Assembly (NCBI GenBank): GCA_963277665.1
Contig: OY728142.1
Coordinates: forward strand, 12,600,001 to 12,664,000
DNA from: Viscum album
Lineage: Eukaryota > Streptophyta > Magnoliopsida > Santalales > Viscaceae
Length of the DNA stretch: 64,000 nt
Reading direction: 5' to 3'
Part shown: positions 46,807 through 59,332 of the stretch, piece by piece
Layout: every line of letters starts with the position of its first letter
Position numbering within the stretch: position 1 is the stretch's first letter
Notes under the pieces: model-generated
The model's input: the letters and a program-made list of their open reading frames with translations, nothing else
Databases searched by the model: none
Told to the model about the DNA's origin: nothing
Program-made: the position numbers and the translations under genes

Positions 46807-48746
46807 TATAATTTCCCAAACCTCTCTGGTCCATTAATTTATGAAAATCTAGTGTTTGATATGTTATGGGGGTCACGGTGGATCATTTCATTAGTTTTCC
46901 AGTTTTCCATTTTTTCAAATGGAAGGTGGAGACAGTAGGTTGCAATGGTAACTCATGATGGTGAGTCGGGACTAGTGAGTCAGGACCAATGAGTCAAGAC
47001 CAATGCGTTGGGACTAGTGAGTCAGGACTGATGAGTTAGGATGAGTGCATTAGAATGGTGACTCACACTGGTGAATTGCAATAGTGATTCGCTGACGGTA
47101 GGTCATAATGGTAGGTTGCAATGGTAGCTCGCCAATGGTGAGTCGTCCGATAAAAACTCGCCTCATGGTGAGTCGTCCAATAGTTACTCTTCCAATGGTG
47201 ACTTGCCCAAGGGTGAGTCAACCAAGGGTGACTCATCCACCAGTAGCTCGTCCAATAGTGGGTCACCCAATGGTGACTCATCCCCCGGTAGCTCGTCCAA
47301 CAATGAGTCACCCAATAGTGACCCATCCATCGGTAGCTCATCCAGTGGTGAGTCACCCAACGGTGACTCATTCAATGGTAGCTCGCACCAGTGACTCATC
47401 CACTGGTGACTCTTTTCTAGTTGTTTGTCAAAATTCCATAATTCACGTGTTTTTCCAATTTCACCCCCTTTAAAATTTTATTTGACGTAAAATAAATTTA
47501 ACACCATATTTAATGGTTTATGAACTTTTTCTAATTGTTTCTATCTTTTAAAAACATGAATCTTCCTTTGAATTATAAACTGCATGGTCTTGGTCAAGAT
47601 CCACCTTTAAAGGCCTTCAAAAACTCTTCATTTCTTTGATTTAGGATCTACCCTTTCTAAAGTCAAGATCCTATCTTCCTTGTGTGCTCTAATTTTCTCT
47701 TGGTATTCCCTAAACCATTCTTCCTGATGATGTAATGCATTGTGTTGTAGCCTTTGGATTTCATTTTCCACAGAGGTTCTTCCTAATGCCTGCAAACCCC
47801 CTATTTTGGCACAATAAGGAAGTTTTGAACATATATTATTTGAGGTAGTGATCCCTTCATCTTTATTAACTGTGTATAATGTGGGGAGGTTGTATGAATG
47901 TATTCTTTATGAAGATATCATAAGGGCAACTTAATAAATATAATTGAATTATTTTAAGATTAATATACAAGGGATGGGGAAAATTGATGCATGCTTCTAT
48001 TTTATTATTATTTTTTGTTGATATTGTGTTTTTTATGGGCTAATCACCAACTGAAAATCATGTTTGTTGGAGGTATTTAGTTTTCACATGGGAATATTTA
48101 TGGAATGAATTATTTTTGTTCTTAGCTAAATTTTTTAACATGAAAACTGTTATCCATGTACACATAGCTAATAAAAAGATGTCATAGGATAATCTAGTTT
48201 CTTTGATAACCCTTGAATTAACAAGTTGAATTAAATAATGGATTGCCTATTAAATATGAATATTCTTGTGATCTATGTGGTCTGTGTGGTTTTTCTATTG
48301 TGAGTATGGTTGTGTGTTGTTTGTGGGTTGCTTTGTTGTGCATAGGGGGTTGGTTCTATGGATATGGTAATTTGTGTGTTGTGTGTTTGAGCAGTGAGGC
48401 TGCAGGTTTGGGTTGTGATATGTTTGTGTTGGTGTATGTGGTGGGTGTGGTGTTGTTATGTAGAGGGTCTGCCAAGAAATTTGTGATGAGGTGTGTTCCT
48501 AAGTGGAGTTGAGCTCTGTTGAGAGGATGGTTTGGGTAGGATGAGTTTGAAGAAGGATAGCATTGATTTGTATGGGTAATTTTATCAGGATTTCTCCATG
48601 AATATCATGTAGAATGATTCACCATGTGTTTTGGGATTGGTACCTTGTCATATCATGAATGGGTGTTAGTGGAGTGGGAAAATGAAGTGTGTTAAACTAG
48701 CAGGATATTCGCCTTCTAAAATGACTATGGTGGTGTTGACTATTTT
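46807..48746 (+). repeat. Element E 3' LTR, first fragment
   Basis: It aligns with 38131-40050 of the left LTR, beginning TATAATTTCCCAAACCTCTC against TATAATGGTCATGACCTCTC. It is interrupted at 48746 by element C, and the pentamer ATTTT at 48742-48746 is duplicated at 59328-59332. It includes the second TGA(G/C)TCA array. The open frame 48243-48512 is not conserved in the left LTR. Confidence 0.88.
46925..47412. repeat. TGA(G/C)TCA tandem array in E 3' LTR
   Basis: Counterpart of 38262-38716, with about 11 exact TGAGTCA or TGACTCA heptamers by hand count. Units have been gained, lost or shuffled relative to the left LTR, as expected for tandem DNA. Open frames on both strands (for example 47108-47473 plus and 47063-47371 minus) are a by-product of a repeat length divisible by three. 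Confidence 0.8.
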
Positions 48747-50597
48747 TGTAACGACCCATGTATTTATAGAATAATAATTTTTCATATCTATTAATATTTA
48801 TGAATAATATATTAATTTTATTTTAAAGATGACACTTTTTTTATAGAGTACTCAACACGCAACAACGGGTTTCTTTGAAATCTTATGTTGCACACAACTT
48901 TCAGTTATACCGAAAAATAATATAATATTATTATAATTTTAAGTGGTAGTTAACGCGTAGTCATTATATTACTAGGAATGAACATAACCAAATAAATTAT
49001 TATTACACGTGTTTTTTAAATGTATTTACATTTATCCAATAAATTTTAGAGGATTAAAATAAGAATGAATCTGATTTTAAGCATAAATACTCTAATATTT
49101 TTAAAAGGTAATTTTACCGCCTTTTGATGGAGAACACATTTTAAATATAGTTTTTTTAACTTGTATATGTTACTTTTGACAAAATAAAATTCTTCTTTAG
49201 AATAAGGACATCAAAATTTACTTTGGGTAAATTTTTGGTATTTTTCTGATAAAGTTTATTTTTAAATGAATAGTGAAAAATACTGCATTTTAAGTCAAAA
49301 CTGTCTTTTCATCTAATTTATTTATATGATTATATTGTATTTTTAATTTGTTTTAAAGTGTAATTAGATTATATTTTTTATCATTTAATCTAATTTTGGT
49401 CATTGGAAGTAATTTCACTTTGATATTGGACATAAACATATGTCAATCTTTTGGTAGTTTTTACTTCTTAAAAACACGCTTTTTGGTTTTGACAACAAGA
49501 ATTGATTTTAAATTAATTTCTACAACTTCTATATTTTAAATTTGGAAAAATGGATTACATATTTGGAATCATGAGTTAAAAATTGTGTAAATAAGTACCT
49601 TTTATTTTTAGACACTATAAATAGTAACTTCAGTAGATATTTTATTTACCATGGTTAAAGGGTAAATTTGGTAAAAATGGTAAAAGAAATAATATTATAA
49701 TAATAATAAATTACCCTAACACATGTTTTAACCCTATTGGATTAGATATGTCCAACCCTGGACATAATTGGGTCGATTTTAGGGCCCCATGGAGCCACTT
49801 GTGTGTGAAAATGAAATTTAATTACTTTTAATTTAAAGTTAAGGAAAATATAACCAAAACATGTATCTTTTACTAAAAAATTTTGTATTTGGGGTTATAT
49901 AAGAGATATTTTCGACTATAAATAATAATTATAATGGTAAAAATATTTAATACATAATTTTATTTTATTTATAATTTTTATACATTAAATAAATAAATTT
50001 TATTATGACACAATGATGATGCAAAAATTGCTTCATTAATAAAGGATTCAAATAAATGATATTATAAATGTTAAAATAAATGTAATTAGGTTATTTTGAT
50101 GTAATAAACGAATTTTATGGATGATAGTTACATGTTATATTTTTATTAATGATGCTTTTTTGAATCAACCAAGTTTTTATGGATTTTAAAAAAATCATGA
50201 TATGAATAGTTTCAAAATAGACATAATTCATATTTTAAAATATAAAATATTTTATTAAATATTATAAAATTTAGAAAATATAATATTCATCCAAATAGTT
50301 ATCATAAGTCTAAAATTTTATTATTTACTCTTTAATTGTATATTTTTCATGTTTTGGTAACTATTTTGATTCTCAAAGTGTTAAATACTTGATAAAATGG
50401 TAAGAGAAAAAATGGTTAAATAAACAATATAGGGATTAAAAAATATCCAAAACATATATAATTCTTATTGGATGATTTTATTTAGACTTATATTCATCTT
50501 ATATTATAACTAGATTAATTTGGACTCATTTATACTGGGAATTGAATTTATAATTAAATAATAATTCAAGAAATTCTTTAAGTGGCCCCCTCCCTCT

Positions 50598-50605
50598 TAT
50601 AAAAG
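50598..50605 (+). promoter_or_regulatory. TATA box in C 5' LTR
   Basis: TATAAAAG in the context CCTCCCTCTTATAAAAGGAC is a strong plant TATA box. The right LTR keeps TATAAACG at 57223-57230, and element H keeps TATAAAAG on its strand at 24180-24187. The GACACC after it is also conserved. Confidence 0.75.
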
Positions 50606-50939
50606 GACACCACCTCTAACCCTTACTCACACCTCTCAATCCCCCTTGGATCATCCAACCTATACCCAAATAAGCTCCCAACATCAATCTATTCATCATA
50701 TAAGTCTTACCTTGGGAATAAGGAAATTCAAGAATGCCTTTTAGCTTAAATCAAAAGGAGTTACCTGATTTGAGCTAATATCTTCTCTTAAGTTCTTTTC
50801 CATTATTTTTCCTTCCCCACTCTCTATGCTCTTCTTAGTATTTGTTTATATAAAAACACCAGTTTCCTAAATATAATATGTTTTTTATGAGAAGTATCCG
50901 AACCACACTGACACACACCTCTGTCTAATGGGTATAGAA

Positions 50940-51370
50940 CATACTGTTTCTGTGGATAGAGAACTACTGCCTCACGAAACGATGATTGTTCAATATTATC
51001 ATACCACCTCTCATGGTGGACATTATGATGGAAGTATAATTATATATTATATTTATGATATCTATTTTATCTATATTATTCTGTAATTATCATTTATAAC
51101 ATACCTTTATTCTTTTCATGTTGTATAAATATGATAATTTCATTTGAGGAAGTGCAGACTACCGCCCCCTCAAAGTGATATGACTCATTCATGACATACA
51201 TGGAACGTATAAAGTATAGAGTTAATGAAATTATATAACATATATAAAATATGATATTATAAAATAATTATAACATACCTATTTATCATTAATTTTTCAT
51301 TCATTTAAATATGAAATAGAAATGAAAGTAGCGTTCATGCGTACGTACGGCTTACCGTCTCCATGAATAG
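50940..51370 (+). repeat. Triplicated unit of about 180 bp in C 5' LTR
   Basis: Three related cores are seen: ACTACTGCCTCACGAAA near 50968, ACTACCGCCCCCTCAAAG near 51159, and CTTACCGTCTCCATGAA near 51352. They correspond to the three units in each LTR of H. The right C LTR has lost most of the first unit and about 150 bp, leaving two (about 57659 and 57856). Confidence 0.65.
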
Positions 51371-52821
51371 TGTGTTTCAATTCTTATCTCCAAATGATAT
51401 GGAATATTATAAATACATATAAAATAGATATATATTATATATATTATATTCAAATCATTAATATAATTCAATATATGAGGTAATTTTGACAACATGAAAA
51501 ATTTATAATTGTAACAAGTTCATTTTTTACTCAAATTCCGAACATCGACAAAATGTCTGATATGAACTCAAATAATTAAAAAAATTATTTCAAGGTAATA
51601 AGTGATATAAAATGAATAGTAGACTTAAAAAAGGTTATTAAGCAAGTATAAATTAACTTAAGTTTATTATTCATGAAATTAAAGAACTAACGAGTCAAGT
51701 CGGACACGAGGTAAGGGACTTCATCTCAATCTCCTTTCATTGAGGAATATTTTGATAATATAAACCTCTTTCTTTTACAAAATGTATAATAAAAACCTTT
51801 TAATTTTACTTTAATTCAAAGGTAATCTTTTATCTACGAAGCATTTTACTAAATGACAAAAGGAATTTTTTTAACATATGCAGCGACAATGACCTCTTTG
51901 TTGCCATAATCGTTATTTGGCTTCCTCTATAAGACTTAATGTTTTTAAAAGGTAAAAAAGAAAGCCCTTATTATATTTTTTGGTATTTTGGTATTGAAAA
52001 TGGTTTAGAAAGTGTATATACTATTTCAATATCTTGAAATTATTTATTTTGATTGAAAATGAAATTTTAGGATAGAAATGTTGATATTTTAAATTTTTTA
52101 TGTGTGATGATTATATAATGGTACATGGACATTTGATGGGTGGTTACATGATAAACCAAATGACGGGTGGTTCTGTGATAAACCAATTATGGTTGGTTAT
52201 GTTAGAACCTCCAATGCATTGGGTATGGAAGTTGGCCCTATGGCTATTCTATTTAGTGATATGTGTGGAATCCGACCATATGGTTATTCCATTTAAGTAT
52301 GTTTATGTCACAAGTTATATTTATATGTTATACGTTGTTTTTTAAGGGATTTATGGCAATATTTTGGTTATGAAAAGGGTAAGTAATAAGCTTATATTCA
52401 GTGAAGTGTTTTTTCTACTTCTTTAAGGTGAAAAGTATTACTTTATGATAAAGTATTCATGGTTTAAATGTTATTATTGAAAAACTAATAGTTTTACTTT
52501 TTTATGTATCCCTTAATGAGATTTTTATGCTCATCCCAAGTTTTTTAAATGTTTTTTACAGGACTTAAAGTGGAATAGGTTCAAGGATGGGATCAAGGAA
52601 AATATTTACTATTTAAAACATGTAACTAAACATGTTTCATTTTTTTGAATTTTTTATTTTATAAAAAAATGGATACTGAGTAGAAGTGTATACATGTAAT
52701 ATTCAAGTTGTTTTGTATAAGTTGTCACCTAATTCTATAAATCTCTAAACTAGAAAAGATCCTAAATGTGAATTATTAACTTAATTTAAGATCATTTAAT
52801 GTTTAAGGTTGGGTCCTTATA

Positions 52822-52837
52822 GTTAGTATCAGAGGTC
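52822..52837 (+). other. Primer binding site of C (tRNA-iMet type)
   Basis: GTTAGTATCAGAGG follows the LTR end. It differs from TGGTATCAGAGG mainly at its first bases. Confidence 0.7.
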
Positions 52838-53048
52838 ATTTTAGATAAATTTAGAGGTTATGGTTTTATTTAAGCATAAGTGACACAACCATAATGGTTA
52901 GAATATTATAAAGGGTCATAGTTATTTTAGATAAATGGGATTAGTTTAAGATAACATGAAGAAGTATATCTTTGTGTTTACCATCCTCATAAGATAGTAT
53001 ATGATGATTTTAATGATATACTCACACTGAAATTTTTTGTTTTAGTAA

Positions 53049-53612
53049 ATGGATAGATCTATCAGGCACCAAGGTAATAATGGATGTGAAAGAAACTATG
53101 GAGGTTTTTTCAACGAGCAACTAAATGAAATGGGAGATGAAATGAGAACTCTTGTGGTTATTCTTAACCAACTATTTGGAGTCATGATTGACCACTTGAA
53201 CCTTGATGATTTTTATAAGGCATCATATATATGAGAAACAAATCCCAATAAAAGTTCAGTTAATAATCATAAAGGTAAGTATATTCAAAAACCTATTTGT
53301 CATTAATGTGGAAATAAACACTTATGAAAATGCTTAAAAGGGACGGAAAGATGTTTCAGATGTGGTAATGAATGTCATAAAGAAATAAGCTTCCATGGAA
53401 AAAGGAAGCATCCATTTGACTCCAATAAAGGGAAAGAAGTTCTTTCTAGAGGATCAATTGAATGTTTTAAATTTTGTGTTCATGGTCATTATAAAAATAG
53501 ATGTCTTGTGATGAAGGTTCGGGAATTGGATTAGCAGGATCATACAAATATATGTTTACCAATTTCTAATGTTATTCCAATTGAAGATGAGGAAACTGAA
53601 AATGGCCTATGA
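53049..53612 (+). pseudogene. gag: Shortened gag pseudogene of element C (N-terminus plus zinc knuckles)
   Basis: A single frame of 188 codons runs from ATG at 53049 to 53612, interrupted by stops at 53232, 53304, 53325 and 53532 but with no frameshift. The start reads MDRSIRHQGNNG. Three knuckles follow. The first, 53298-53333, is CHxCGNKHLxKC with the C-x2-C-x3-H-x3-C spacing of Del-type gag. The second, from 53352, is CFRCGNECHKEISF, with the last cysteine replaced by F. The third, 53463-53504, is CFKFCVHGHYKNRC, with the second cysteine replaced by F. Only about 80 codons precede the knuckles, so the capsid domain is missing. The product would have kept RNA binding at most. Confidence 0.8.
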
Positions 53613-55354
53613 AAGGTGTGGATTGTTTCTTAGCTCATGTTTTTACATTACTAAAATCATAGAATGTTATGCATGATTTTGTTTGTAGGAAAGAAGTATA
53701 AAATAATAATATGGGAAAACATGGATAAAGGATTGTGAATAATGTTTGATGATTAAGATGTCTAAGAATTGAAGATTTATGTTGGATCTATGGATTATGA
53801 TATTTTTAAATGTATTAATAATAGTATTAATTTGGAATACTTTTTCTATTATGTGTAACCCTAAAGTTTGATATGTGAGAATTTTATTTCAGGAAGAATT
53901 ATCTTTTCTTGTGTGGAAATAATGGATAACCTTATGTGGTTCATGTGATCTTTGGTTTTTGAGGCAATTATGGTTTATTAGTATTTGGGGTGAAAATGTG
54001 AGTTATGAAATAACCTTTGAGGTTAAAACATGTTATGTATAATTTTAAGGATTTTATCTCATTTTTTTAATGTTATTATAATTTTATTGTTTTTGAAAAG
54101 GGACAACAAGAAGACCGTGTGACAACCCGTCGTGTCGTACAAAGCTATGGGAATCAAACCCACAACCAAAGTGTGACTAGGATTTATCACATACCACTAG
54201 ACTATGCGAATTCCCTGGTTAGTATGACTAATTATTTTTATTAAAATGATTTTATGGATCAATAATAAGTTTATTTTGGAAAATTATGTTTTATCAAATG
54301 GATATCTTTAGTATTGGAAAATGATTTGGTGATTAAGTGATAAAGGTTATTTTGGAAGACATTTTCTCTTTTGGGTAACACACTATGCCTAAGGAAAATA
54401 GAATGCTATGGGATTTCATTTGTGGACTAATGGTTGAAATTTTATTTTGGAAGAATATATGTTTTTATTTTGTACATATGGAAATTTGGGTTATATAGGG
54501 AAATGATTAACCTATCATAGAGAATAAGTGATTAGGTTAATTACACTTCAGTATGAGACTTTAAGAGTACTCGATGTTATTTGGAGATAAATGTTAAGAT
54601 TTACTATGGAAGACTATGTGATTAAATTCTTCTGAGTTTTGGTTTTCAATATTAGTTTGGATTATAATGAATAGTGTTAAGGACAATTGTGCATTGAATG
54701 TTCATTGTTGAACTTTGGGCACTGTTTGTTGAATTTTGGAGATTAAGAGTATAATTTATTTTTATAAAGGATTATCCTTTTTGGGATTATCTGATCTCGT
54801 ACTAAACATTTAGGTTTTTTTTAATATATAGTTCATCTTTTTTGGATTATTTGATTCTATATAAGTTGATTATAGCACTTTTTATGTGACCAAGTCTTCT
54901 TGAATGCTCATAGTTTGGAGAAAAGATGAGTTTTTGGTAGAAATTTAGAAAAGGATGAAAGTCTACATGACAAGTAAGTATGTTTCCTTATGTTCTTAGT
55001 CAAGACCATAAATAAATTCCTTAACATTATGAAAAAAAACATAAAACAAAAATGTTGTCCATTTACTTTTCCTACTAGGGAACCAAGACTGTTTAACCCA
55101 TCACAAGTTGTTGATTTTCTGGTGGTTAAATTTCTCCTAATCATGTTTTCTATCACTCTCCATCAAAACTTAATTGTTAGTTTCTGTTCTATATCCATGT
55201 TTTCCTACATGGAATCCTAGTATGGGTTATATTAGGTGACCTCCGTACTTATCTTTCTTTCTTTAAAGTGATAGTTTTATTGACTCTTTCTATGATGTGT
55301 GACTTTCAATTAAGTGTCCAAGATCTATTTTAAAATTTTGAGGATGCAATTTGC
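53613..55354 (+). other. Internal region of C downstream of gag, no pol recognised
   Basis: About 1.7 kb with no protease, reverse transcriptase, RNase H or integrase motif on either strand. It contains a tRNA-like segment at 54140-54215. Near 55230-55290 it matches the equivalent end of the H internal region (19270-19330). Frames such as 54990-55220 have no recognisable product. Confidence 0.6.
54095..54215 (-). repeat. tRNA-like sequence, possible SINE or tRNA pseudogene
   Basis: On the minus strand a segment contains TAGTCTAGTGGTATG, close to the polymerase III A box. About 30 bases on, it has GTGGGTTTGATTCCCAT, which forms a five-pair T stem around a T loop and holds a B box-like GGTTTGATTCC. 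The acceptor stem does not pair well, so a working tRNA is unlikely. Downstream on that strand the sequence is CpG-containing (TACGACACGACGGG) and runs towards a T-rich end near 54095, as a SINE body and tail might. The composition differs from the AT-rich surroundings. No matching segment was found in element H. Confidence 0.4.
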
Positions 55355-55369
55355 GAAAGGGTGGAAGGA
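55355..55369 (+). other. Polypurine tract of C
   Basis: GAAAGGGTGGAAGGA lies immediately before the right LTR. Confidence 0.85.
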
Positions 55370-58300
55370 TGTAACAATCTAGGTATTTATAGAATAATAA
55401 TTTTTCATATATATTAATATTTATGAATAAGATATTAATTTTATGTTAAATAGGAAACTTTATTTGATAACATACTCAACACGCAACAACGGGTTTCTTT
55501 TAAATCCTATGTTGCACACAACTTTGAGTTATACTGAAAAATAAGATCATAATATTATTATTTTAAATCGCAATTAACGCATAGTAATTGTATTGATGGG
55601 AATGACCATAACTAACTACATTATGATTACACATATTTTTTAAATGTCTTTAAATTTATCCAATAAATTTTAGAGGCATAAAATAAGAATGAATCTGATT
55701 TTAAGCATAAATACTCTAATATTTCTAAAAGGTGGTTTTATCGCCTTTTGGTGGAGAAACTCTTTTAAATATAGTTTTTTCACTTTTATATGTCCCATTT
55801 GACAAAATAAAATTCTTCTTTATAATAGAGACATAAAAATTTATATTGGGTAAATTTTCGGTATTTTTCTGATAAAGTTCATTTTTTAATGAATAGTGAA
55901 AAATACTACATTTTAAGTCAAAACTATCTTTTCATATAATTTATTTATATGATTAGATTGTAATTTTAATTAGTTTTATAGTTTAAATAGATTATATTTT
56001 TATCATTTAATCCAATTTTGTTAATTGTATGTAATTTCACTTTAAAAATTGGACATAAACACATATCAATCTTTTGGTAGTTTTTACTTCATAAAAACAC
56101 GCTTTTTGGTTCTGACAGTAAGAATTAATTTTAAATTAATTTCTGAAACGTATGTGTTTATAATTTGGAAAATTTCATTTCATATTTGGAATCAGTATGT
56201 CCAAATTGTGTAAATAGGAACCTTTTATTTTATAAATTATGAATAGTAACTTCAATTAATATTTTATTTTCCATGGTTAAAGGGTAAATCTCATAAATAA
56301 GGGTAAAAAATAATATTATAATATTATTAAATTACCCTAACACATGTCCTAACCCTAATTGATGATATATTTCCAACCATGTTCATCATTGGGTTGATTT
56401 TATAACCCCATGGAGCCACCTGTGTGTGAAAAGGACATTTAATTACTTTTAATTTAAAGTTAACGAAAATATAACATAAACAGGTATCTTTTAGTAAAAC
56501 AATTTTTATTTGGGGTTATGTAAGATATATCTTAAAATATAAATATTTATTAAAAATATAAAAATATTTAATACATCTTGGTATTTTATTTATAATTTTT
56601 AGACATCAAATATATAAATTTAATTATGACACAATGATGATGCAACAATTACTTCATTAATAATTGATTCAAATAAATGATATTATAAATGCTAAAATAA
56701 ATGTAATTTTATTATTTTTATGTCATCCATGAATTTTATAGATTATAGTTTCATGTTATATTTGTATTAACAAAGTTTTTTCGAATCAATCAAGTTATTA
56801 GGGATTTTTAAAAAAGTAATGATATGAATAGTGTCAAAATTGACATAATTCATATTTTAAAATATAAAATGTTTTATTAAATATTATAAAATTAAAAAAA
56901 ATCTAATATTTTTTCAAATAGTTATCATAATTCTAAAATTTTATTATTGACTCTTTAATTGGATATTTTTCATGTTTTGGTAACTATTTTGATTCTCAAA
57001 GTGTTAAATGCTTGATAAAACGGTAAGAGTAAAAAAGGGTTAAATAAAAAAGATATGGATTAAAAAATATCCAAAACCTATATAATTCTTATTGGATGAT
57101 TTTATGTAGATTTATATTCATATTATATTTTAACTAGATTAATTTGGACTCATTTATACTCGAAATATAATTTATAATAAAATAATAATTCAAGATATTC
57201 CATAAGTCCCCCTCCTCCCTCTTATAAACGGACACCAAATCTAACCCTTACTCACACCTCTCAATCCCCCTTGGATCATCCAAAATCTACCCAAATAACC
57301 TCCCAATATCTCTATCTTCCTCATATAATCCTTACCTTGGGAATAAGGCAATTAAAGAAGTCCATTTATCTTAAATCAAAAGGAATTACCCAATTTGAGG
57401 TAACGTCTTCTCTAAAGTTCTTTTCCATTATTTTTCATTCTCCACTCCCTATGATCTTCTTATTCTTTGTTTATATAACAAAAAAAGTATCCTAAATATA
57501 CTAGGTTGTTTTTATGAGAATTATTTTAACTAAAATTATACACACCTCCGTCTAATGGGTATAGAACATACTAATTCTATGCTTCTTTAATTCTCATTTA
57601 GAACATATATTTATATTTTTCATGTTGTATAAATATGATAATTTTAGTTGAGGAAGTGTGGACTACCGCCCCCTCAATGTGATATGATTCGTTCATTCCA
57701 TACATGGAATGTATAAAGGATGGAGTTAATAAACTTATGTAAAATATATAAAATATTATATTATACTTGAATTATAACATACCTATGTATCATTAAGTTT
57801 TCATTCCTTTAAATATGAAATAGAAATGAAAGTAGTGTTCATGCGTACGTACGGCTTACCGTCTCCATGAACGGTGCGTTTCATTTCTTATCTCCAAAAG
57901 ATATAGAAAATTATAAATACATATACACTGGATATATATGATATTTATGATATTTAAATCATCAATTTCATTCTGTAGATAATTTAATTTTTACCACATT
58001 GACAATTTATAATTGTAACAAGTTCATTTTTTACTCAAGTTCCAAACATCGACAAAATGTCTAATATGAACTCAAATAATTAACTAATTCTATTAGCAAG
58101 GTAATAAGTGATATAAAAAGGAATAATAAACTTGAAAAATTTTCTAAGGAAAGTATAAATTAACTTATGTTTATTATTTATGAAATTAAAGAACGAACAA
58201 GTCATGTCAGACACGAGGTAAGGGCCTTCATCTCAATCTCCTTTCATTGAGGCATATTTTGATAATATACACCTACTTATTTTATACGATGTATAATAAA

Positions 58301-59327
58301 CCCCTTTGAATTTAACATTAATTCAAATGGAATATCTTATCTATGAATCATTTTACTAATTGAAAAAATTAATTTTTTAACGTATGTGGCGACAATGACC
58401 TCTTCGCCGTCATAATCTCTATTTGGATTCTTCTATAATACTTAATGTTTTTAAAAATAAAAAAGAACCCCTTTATTTTGTTTTTGGGTATTTTGGTATT
58501 GAAAATGGTTTTGAAAGTGTATTTACTATTTCAATATCTTGAAATTATTTCTTGTCATTAAAAATGAAATTTTATGATTGAAATTGTGATATTTTCAATA
58601 TTTTATGTGTGATGATTATATAATGGTACTTGGACATTTCACGTGTGATTGTGTGATAAACCAAATGATGGGTGGTTCCATGATAAACCAAGGATGGGTG
58701 GTTATGTTATAATCTCCAATGTATTGGGTGTATAGGTCATCCATATGGCTATTCCATTTAGTTATATTTGTGGAAGTCAACTATATGGTTATTCCATTTA
58801 AGTATCTTTATGTCCCAAGTTACCTTTATATGCTATAAATTGTTTTTTATGGTCTTTATGGTAATCTTTTGGTTACAAAAAGAGTAATAAATGAGATTAT
58901 ATTCAGTGAAGTGTTTTTTCTACTTTTTTAAGGTTAAAAGTATTACTTTATGATAAATTATTCATGGTTTAAATGTTGTTTTTGGAAAACTAATAGTTTT
59001 CCTTCTTTATGAATCCCTTAAAGATATTTTTATTCTCATCCCAAGTTTTTGAAATGTTTTTTATAGGAATTGAAGTTGAATAGGGTCAAGTATGGGATCA
59101 AGGAAAAATAATGTTATTTAAAACACGGAACTAAACATGTTTCATTTTTTAGAGTTTTTACTTTATGCAAACAAATGGATATTGAGTAAAAGTGTCTATA
59201 TATAATATTCAAGTTGTTATGTATAATTTATGACCAAATTCTCTAAAGTTATAAACCTAAAAAGATCCTCAATGTGAATTATTAACTTAATTCAATATTA
59301 TGTAATGTTTAAGGCTGATTTCTTACA
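55370..59327 (+). repeat. Element C 3' LTR
   Basis: Direct repeat of 48747-52821. It is about 120 bp shorter, mainly through loss of one of the tandem units near 57590. It starts TGTAACAATC and ends TTTCTTACA, and the interrupted LTR of E resumes after the duplicated ATTTT. Confidence 0.92.
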
Positions 59328-59332
59328 ATTTT

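Larger units (their letters stand above)
48747..52821 (+). repeat. Element C 5' LTR
   Basis: It matches 55370-59327 in order. It has a conserved CAACACGCAACAACGGG block near 48850, a TATA box at 50598-50605, and three repeat units at about 50940-51370. These end in the strongly conserved GCGTACGTACGGCTTACCG followed by TCTCCATGAA. The last 11 bases are GGGTCCTTATA. Confidence 0.92.
48747..59327 (+). mobile_element. Element C: non-autonomous LTR retrotransposon with gag remnant, nested in E
   Basis: LTRs at 48747-52821 (4.1 kb) and 55370-59327 (4.0 kb) flank an internal region of only 2.5 kb. The target-site duplication ATTTT is exact (48742-48746 and 59328-59332). The LTR begins TGTAACGACCC and ends GGGTCCTTATA or TTTCTTACA, so the consensus termini are inverted repeats of about 11 bp. 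The primer binding site and polypurine tract are present. A shortened gag with zinc knuckles is the only coding relic, with no protease, reverse transcriptase or integrase recognisable. It is the same family as H. By eye the two LTRs are about 85% identical near their starts, so this insertion is younger than H. Confidence 0.92.

Noticed and set aside
48243..48512. 89-codon open frame in the E 3' LTR
   Set aside because: Not conserved in the left LTR, composed of low-complexity hydrophobic residues, and lies in LTR sequence.
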